A stretch of DNA of 64,000 nt from Schistosoma haematobium (lineage: Eukaryota; Platyhelminthes; Trematoda; Strigeidida; Schistosomatidae). This document shows positions 12,701-21,700 of this stretch, piece by piece. The DNA is taken from positions 33,711,809-33,775,808 of the forward strand of contig NC_067197.1 of assembly GCF_000699445.3 (NCBI RefSeq). Direction: 5' to 3'. The notes below the pieces were generated by a model that did no database searches, had not been told where the DNA came from, and saw nothing but the letters and a program-made list of their open reading frames with translations. Position 1 is the first letter of the stretch, and every line of letters begins with the position of its first letter. Made by a program: the position numbers and the translations under genes.

Positions 12701-15700
12701 ATACAACAATCAGCATCATCATTTAAAATTTCATAATAAACGATTTAAATATAATCAACTTATTGCCTTCAATTTAATATTCACACATTTGTCATTTACT
12801 TTATATAACTACGTCCAGGACAGAGTGGGTTGGAGAATGCTGGTCAGCGGCCTATGCTCCATTGGGAGTAACAGGCGTAAGTAAGTAAGTTTTTAGTTGG
12901 TAATTTCAAGCAATTAATTATTTGTAAATGATAGTGTTGTATATCATAATTTCACTAAGTGAATGAGTACATCATGATTCACTTCGCATTTAATTATCAT
13001 AATCCTATTTATGTATGTAAACACTGGAGATGATACGTACTGAATGTTACCAACTAGTAAGAAACCTAATTCAAGGAGTTCCTGACGATTATTTGTGATT
13101 ACTTGATGTCAAAATATCAGAATTATAGTTAAATTTGACTTGATTGATTAAGCATTAAGGACCAGGCACTATAACAGTGGTTCTTAATCAAGGATTAACC
13201 AGTGCAAATAACAGTGAGTTCATGTTTTTTCCATACACACGTTACATTATGTCTGAAACGATTAGTATAACACCTTTTTTGATAAAATATCTGCATTTTT
13301 GTCAATTTTTAAGTATAAACTATAATTTACAAATTCTCAACCCCTTAGAAAACTAACTTACTAACCAGAAAGCATAATTAAAAAGAAAATCATAAAATGC
13401 CGATTTCTAATTATTTTTATGAAACACGATAGTCTTATAATGTCTATTCATGAGATAAAATGTATAACGATACATATCCTGATGTGTGGATGAGGAAAAT
13501 AATGATTGGTTGTTTGCTTAGTTAGACTAGTAAACAGTCTGACAGGTATTAGATAAGTTATATATTTTCCTGTCTTTATTATTATTGCGTTTGTTTTCAA
13601 TTTTTAGTGTGGAAATATACTTACTTTGTAGTCGGGTTATTCACATGTCCTTGATCTGAGTTGTGTTGAGGTCCTGTTGAATAGACACTGAGATGGTATC
13701 GAGTGTAGATATTCGTCTAAGGTTAATTAACGTCCCATTCGTTTCGACGAAGAAAACCGAGAGTTATAACATATTCTATCCTGCTGCCAGGTATTCCACT
13801 TCCAATACGTGTCACATACTACTTATGTCATCAGACATAAGTAGTATGCACAACAAATATACTAAGTTTACAAACCTGGTTTTCAGCTTACATTGTAGAC
13901 TTTAGGTTACCTTTCTCATTATCATTCATATTATATCGTAGTGAACAAGAACATCAATGGGAGCAATCGAATGTACTTGACACAAATTTACAGAACTTGT
14001 TAATAAAATCTAACAATCATAAAGTAAATGCTTAATTTGCAAAATTTCCATCAAATGTCTCAAAATGACTCAGACTTCATTGTTCTTGTATTTTGATACA
14101 AATTGTATTCTGTTTCCATTCTTTACTGTTCGATCCTCTTGTCTCTCTGCTGCCAGACCTTCTGTTCACGAATAACATCATATATTACTTATGTCAATAT
14201 ACGTAGCAAACACCGCAATATGACATGTTAATTCCAGATAATTTCAATATGTAGAATATCCGTTTTTCTACATTGCCCCTCGGAATCATATGTATGTGCG
14301 GTGTATGCTACTTATGCTGACAGATATAAGTAGTATGTAGCACCAATCATAAGTGCCTGGCAGCAAAAGATTGAGATAAAGAGAGCGGGAAAGAAATCGG
14401 AGAGCGATCAAAACAACAATATAATTGAACGAAAAATGAAGTATGCAAATGATAACCCAAATAATCTGTGAGAATTATGTATTTAATGTAGGATTTACAT
14501 ATTTTACTAAGACATTGTGTGGTTTTGCACTTAATAATAAATTAATATTCCTTGCCGAGTCTTCCATTTACTACATACATAGTGAAAAAAAAACCTACTT
14601 CTTCTGGTAGTTCACTCAATAAACCAACTAATTGTTCAATTGTTCCAAGTTTTTGAAATTGTTTTACATTTTCTTTCGAAATTGCACATTTCCAAATAGC
14701 ACCAGTGACAGCTGCTAATAATTCTTTATTAGATTGTTTACTTAACAATGCTACCAATGGTTCTAAACCATTATATGTACGAACTAGATCACGTGTTTCG
14801 GGCTCTTCTGCACACTTGATAAGACAAATAAATAAGTTTTAAATTATTAAGAAATATTTATTAAATTTTAATTCCATAGAAAAAAATATTTAGAATTTAT
14901 ACGGTGCTGAGTAGTTGTAACATTCAAACCACCATGTGTGTGGAAGTTATAGTTTTGTAGAAAAATTAAATTTTTCAATTTTCGAATGTTTTATGACTCA
15001 GTATAAGTCACTTAAATTGTTCTATTTATCAAGATATTACAAATCTATTACTTTCATTAATAACAATCTACCCAATTAGTATCGGAAGGGTTTTTATGTG
15101 GATATTATAGTAATTTAAATAGTTGAGATCATGAGTCAATTGAAACTAGACTACCATGGAAAGCCTGGAAGTACTGAATGGTTGTTTCGTTCTATTGTTG
15201 GAGTCCTCAGTGGTCTAGAGGTTAAGAGTTCGTACGCGAAACCGATAGGTCCTGGGACCAAATTTCGCGAGGCGGGATCGTAAATACGCAGTGCTGAGGA
15301 GTCCCATAATGAGATGAAACGGTCGTTCAGTACTCCCAGGCTATCTATGGTGATTTAGCTTCAAGTGACTCATGATCTCAACTATTGAAATTATCTTAAA
15401 TTATCAAGTAAAACCTTAGTAATGACCCCCCCCCTATAAAAATCACATTTTCTATATACAACTTTCAATTCATGATTGTGGTAAATCTTATCATTCATTG
15501 AATTTACAAATTATGAAAATAATAAACTTACTTTAAATATTGTAGAGGCACAATGCATTTGAAGTTCATCATTGTCACGTTTTAAATTTTTCACTAAATC
15601 ACCAATCATACCTTCTGTACGAATAGCAATACGATAGCTTTCCTATTTCAAGAAAAAAAATTTTTTATATGATGCAATGAGAAGACGAAGGTTATCAGAA

Positions 15701-18700
15701 TTATGTGACAGATTTCCGCATAACATTTTGAACAATCTGATCACACATATACTTGTTAAGACATTTTTATAATAATAGGTCAACTACATAGATTAAAGGT
15801 AAGCAGTAACAAAGAAAAGAAAATTATGATAAAGTACACAAAAACAATGTGATTACCACACTGGATACTAAATCGGTATTACCAGGGTAGGCTAAGTGTA
15901 AGGACAAATTGTTTTTGAACGCATAAAGCGGGTTTCAATTTCCATATAGCCAAGGCTTCAATAAATCTTAGCATACATCCTTGAAGGCTTTTGTATAACA
16001 CTACAAATGCTGACATGATGTCAACCTTATGACCAGTCTCAATCAAATGTTTCTCAATGGAGGATGATATTTGTCTATCCTGTGATCTTATTTGACCATT
16101 GAAATCCATTTGTTTCTGCAGCCATTTTGTTATGTGTTTACCCACCCTTAATTGCAAATCACGATTGCTCCTCCCTATGTACGTGTTTCCGCAGATACAA
16201 GTAAATTGATAGATACAATGTGATGTGACACAATCGCTTTCGTGCTGTTTGGGCTTTTGGTGAAACATAGACCCTGTCTTTTCCATAATGACGAGCTGGG
16301 CTGTGTAAAATTTCCGGCTGATAGCTAATTTAAGTCTCCGTTTCAGCATGAGACTATTTGTGTCTGTTCTAAATGGTAACGTAATGTAAACTCGCTTTTT
16401 GGGTGCCAAAAGCGTCGTAGGTCTAGTCGTATTGCAACCCTTCCAGCAGTTTATGAATTTCAATAAATAACCATTATTCATTAACGTATCAGTCAAGAGC
16501 TTCGCCTCTATTTCAACAGTGTCATTAGTACAAATACGATTGATTCTATTGAATAAGCCCTTAATTAATGCACTTTTGTAATGAATTGGGCAGTGACTGT
16601 GGAAATTAAGATATTGCACTGTCCATGTTGGCTTTCTATATATAGAACGTTGGATGGAACCATCATCTCTCCTACTGATCAGCATGTCTAGAAATGAAGT
16701 AACATATTTTATTATAGTGTATGTATATTTGTTGTCAGTCATGAATGTGGTAAGAACGAAAAAAACAACTCAATAACTAGCACAGCTTAGAATAATCAAA
16801 TACAGAGTAATGTAGGGGACGAAAACACAAGTGAGGACAAATGAATGTATATGAATACGAAATTACAGAATCTCTTAGAAAAATCTAAGAACTATACAGT
16901 AAATACTTCAATTGCAAAATATCAGTCAATTGATTGTCTCAGACTTCATTGTTTCTTTGTTTCCTCATTAATCATTCTCTGTTCTCGTTCTCTTTTCTCT
17001 GATCTTCCTAACCTTCTGGCCCCCAGACATTTCAGTTCCGATTGATGATAAATACTATTTATATTTATCAACACCAGTAGCACACACCACAGTAGATTAC
17101 TGAGGTGTTCATGGTTATTAGTTTTAGAAAACAGAAAATGTGACTAATGTTCGGTTGTAGTAGCGTAGTAACGTTTCTATGTTCTTATAAAGGTTCAATC
17201 TTTGCCTGAATATATTTCCTGTTTAATGCAAGATTGAATAGAGTATGCATTTGACTTATATCTTTTTAATGAAACAAGTGGCACATTTTTACGTACCCCT
17301 TATTACTGTTTTTCATTTACTAAACTAAGTAAATCTCGTACATTTATTTTAACATCGTAACTATATCGCATCTTTAAGATTTTATTAATTGTGCAGAGTA
17401 TTTAAGACAACTTCATAGGGTCAAAAGTATTACGGTTGATTATAATTTAAAAATACAAACCATAGAAACTAATTCATTGAGATTTTTTCAAGTAATTTCT
17501 AACACTGTTCTATAATTTATGACAACCATAGTTGTATGATGCGTATTATTGAAGATGATTAGGTGAGACTATAATTTATGGAAGACATTTGAGCAATGCT
17601 AAAGTGACATTGTGAATGTCCACCTAAAAATCCAGGACTAAATGATGAATATAAACCAGTATGAGGAATCAGAATTATGATTTACAGTTGATGGTTAGGG
17701 GTCGGAATTAGATTTAGAGTTTTCATCACGAATCGACATCAAATATAATGTCAGAATGCTATTTGGCGAAATGGATGAATGAATTTCGCGCCAAAGTCGA
17801 AGACTTGATACTTTATGTCTGATTGGTTTGTCCATAAATTATAGTCTCGCCGACGATTATTTCGGATCTCTTCACTATGCTCAGCAATACTGGAATAACA
17901 AAAAGAATTTATACAAACATGGATCAACTGCTTTGTTTATTTGAACTCACAATCAACGTACTGTAATTGTTTTAACTGTGGAGTGGTGGCTTATTAATTA
18001 ACAAATTTTCAATCGCTCGAAAATAACTTTGAAAATAACTTTGCATTAAGCAGCCTAGTAATATCAGTAGTTCTCAGACGCCAAAATATGACTGAATTAT
18101 GAGTACATGAGTCTATAACTGATTACTGATTTATATCAGTGCGTTATTTATTTCAGATTAGATAACATAATGTTTCAAACAAGCTCAGTTCTGTTCAACT
18201 ACCCAAGAAGACTAGTTAAGATTACAACTGATGATTCAAATTACACATATAAGACACAGGTAGGAATTATATTTCATCGTCTATACATTTCCAAATTGTC
18301 ATTGTGTTGAAGACATGAAATTTAAGCAGTAAATAACTTACTTCAGAAGCACATTCTTGTAATGTTCCAACAACTGGAATAAGCATATTTTCATGTGGAG
18401 ATTTTAATAGACGAACCAATAATGGTATGACACCTGCATGTTTCATAGCTAATTTATTCTTTCTAGATTTACTGCATGACCATAAAGCTAATGCACCACA
18501 TCGTGCTACTTCAATATCTCTTTCAACTTCACTAGTCATTGGTACACTATTTAAGCTTGGACAATCGAGTAAGGCAACCTAAAAGTAAGCAAAATTATGC
18601 ATGAAAGTCAATAACTATTGAGACATTATATCGGATATAATTGTGATTTTAATTGAAAGTGCATTCAGTCTATAAGACTAATTGTACAAGCAAAGCTATA

Positions 18701-21700
18701 TAACTGAATATGAAAATACTAAAAGGTATATAAACAAAGATGGACGGTGGTTAGCAGTAGAATCCAAGACGCGCGTTTCATCCTATTTGAGACTCGTCAG
18801 CTGGATGTACCTGCATCCCAAAGTTGATGTTCACTTCGGGACCCGATCTCAAACAAAACGAAACGCGCGTCTTGGATCCCACTGCTAGCCATCACTCATA
18901 TTTGCTTATAAAGCTAGTGATTTAAGGCAATATCGAAGCAGTCCTCATAGGATGCACATATGTCAACAAGAGACTGATCAATTGCAGTCCTAGACAACAA
19001 TGGGAAGATACAAGCAAACAATACCAAGCGAATAACAAAATACATTTTATTAAAAATCGAACTTTTATGAACATTCATTGTTATCAATCTGATCATTTAA
19101 TTCTGCAGTAAATCACTTTATAACTTTCAAATTGAACTAACTAGATATATAGATTTATCGTACTAAAGCCACTTTTTGTCTCAATCAAAAAGAAGAACTT
19201 ACTTGAAATATAATGTAACGGTCATTGTGTAACTCATAGCAAAACAGATTAAAGCTTCATTATTGTCAAATATTTTACGTTTTTTTGATAATATAAAATA
19301 AGAATTTGTGAACAGTGTAGTTTCTATAACTTATGTGAACATTTACTGATTCATTGTAGAGTCAGCATGAAAATCATGATATGATTTACATCCGTGAATA
19401 ACGTTGGAAATATTCTATAACGCTGTTACAAATTCATAGGTTAGACAATGACGAATTTAATTTTATTGTCCTAAGTTGGTAATACCCACGATTGTCCGGA
19501 AGATAAACTCTACTCTTCTGAAAGAATCATACGATTGATAAATTCACTTGATCTTGTTTACTTGTATCTTCTCGTTGTTATTTAGGATTGCAATTGATCA
19601 GTCTCTTGTTGGCATATGTGCATCCTATGAGTACTGCTTCGATATTGCCTTAATTCACAAGCTTTTTTAAGCAAAGATGGATGGTGGCTAGCAGTAGGAT
19701 CCATGATACACGTTTCGTCCTATTTGAGTTCGAGTCCCGAAGTGCACATCAACTCTGGGATGCAGGTACATCCAGCTAACGAGTCTCAAATGGAACTAAT
19801 GCGCGTCCTGGATTCCATTGCTGGCCACCATCTACCTTTGCATATAAATCTTACAATTGGTCTATATCCATATACAATAATCACCTTTAAACCTTTGGTA
19901 CCATTTCAAAAATTTATACGACTCATTTCTTCATAATATCTTGGATAATTATTGGTAACAGTTTCATCTGCCTTACTATTTCATATACCTGAATTCTTTG
20001 TCAGTCAGTCAGTTAGCTACAACGTAGGACCAGGTACATATATACATCAGTCCAAGTTGCCATACCGCATTAGCATAGCAAGATGAACACCGGATTCATA
20101 GAAGTAGTTAATGATAGTAATATATAAAAGAAAGACTGCATATAAGGATCTAGTAAAGGAAGAAAGATTTAGTTAGTAGAAAGAAAGATATGAAGCGATT
20201 TTATTCTCATAGTTTAAGGGAACACAGAGAGTGTATACACCTACACCATTATGATCGATTCTGAGCCATGTCACTCACAGTCTCCAACAATTGGTTACGA
20301 TAGTCACGCGGACCCCAACCAAGTAGTCTGCATCTACCAACATGACTCACACTACAAGTTAGTGACTTCAAGCACTGATGCCACGTTTGAGTTTGGCCAG
20401 CCCTAACTTTCTTCCAGCTGTTTCCAACACCAGTCACCATTGCGCGACGTGGTAATCGATGTTCAGGCATACGTAACACGTGACGCAACCATCTCAATCT
20501 ATGAACATTCACAACCTCATCAACTGATTTATCATCGTTTCCTAATACTGTGCGTCTAACCTCATTAATACTTACCCGGTGATCCCAGAAGATGCGAGCA
20601 GTACTTCTAAGGCATGTGTGGTTAAATACTAGTAGCTTACGATTATCTTCATCTAAAATACAATGAGTATTCAACTGATAACATATATAATTCTATGAAT
20701 CAAAAAAGAAAAATCAATCCATTGGTTCATCTACATAAACTTACCAAATATTTTATACCACCATATTGTCTAACTGTACGTCTTGCTCGATGACAATTAG
20801 CCACATTTGCTATAACTTCAGCGCATAAACATTTCAAATCACGATTTAAACTACGTAACAAGTTGACAAGTGGTTGTAAACCACCAATATCAGTAACAGA
20901 TTTACGTATTTGTGGATTTTTAGTAATTTCTTTTAAAATTTTCAATGAACCAAGCTGAATTTAAACAAAATATAAATTAATAATATAAATTTAATGGATA
21001 ATTAGGATTAATCAAATTTTGTCTTAGTTTCATTTCATAACATTCAGATGATAGGTTTCATTATCAAGATTTGACTTGGTAATTTCGGATAAATTGAGCG
21101 TTGAATAGATTGTAATAAATAGATTAATATATTTGTAACATTCCAACGAGTAGAAAAACCAGATTTTTTGACGTTTCGTGACTTAGTGTAAGCCGCTTCT
21201 TCAGAGAATAATATTTTTCTTGTTCCGTTTGTACTATTTAAACTTGGATTAATTTCGATTTGGTTATTTATTTATTCCCTGAGGAAGTGGCCTATATTGA
21301 GTCACGAAACGTCAGGAAATCTCATTTTTCTCCTCACTGGGATATTACAGATATATTATTCATTTATTCAGATAATAGTTTCCATAAGACAAAAATTGGT
21401 TGAATATCAATTTGAGATAACATGTTGGTAGATAACTTTAACACAGATCTGAATGGTTACTAAGTAATGGCTCATGTATGAAATGTTTTCTTAGACAAAA
21501 CCATGTAAAATCAATATGTTATCAATCAGAATGAAATATAAAATAGAATATTGTTTTAGTGTTTCATTCTCTGAATTCTAAGAAGGAAAAGCTTAAGATT
21601 ATAGCAACTATCCGACAATCATTTTCGATTATGATTAGTTTTGGTTAAGTATTTTTATTAACTTACTTAACAGACGATTTTATTAGAACAGTAACAATCC

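Noticed and set aside
12888..12910. Short GTAA tandem tract as an independent satellite or CRISPR-like array
   Set aside because: It is the usual simple-repeat tail of a truncated RTE copy; no CRISPR-like array is seen anywhere in the window.
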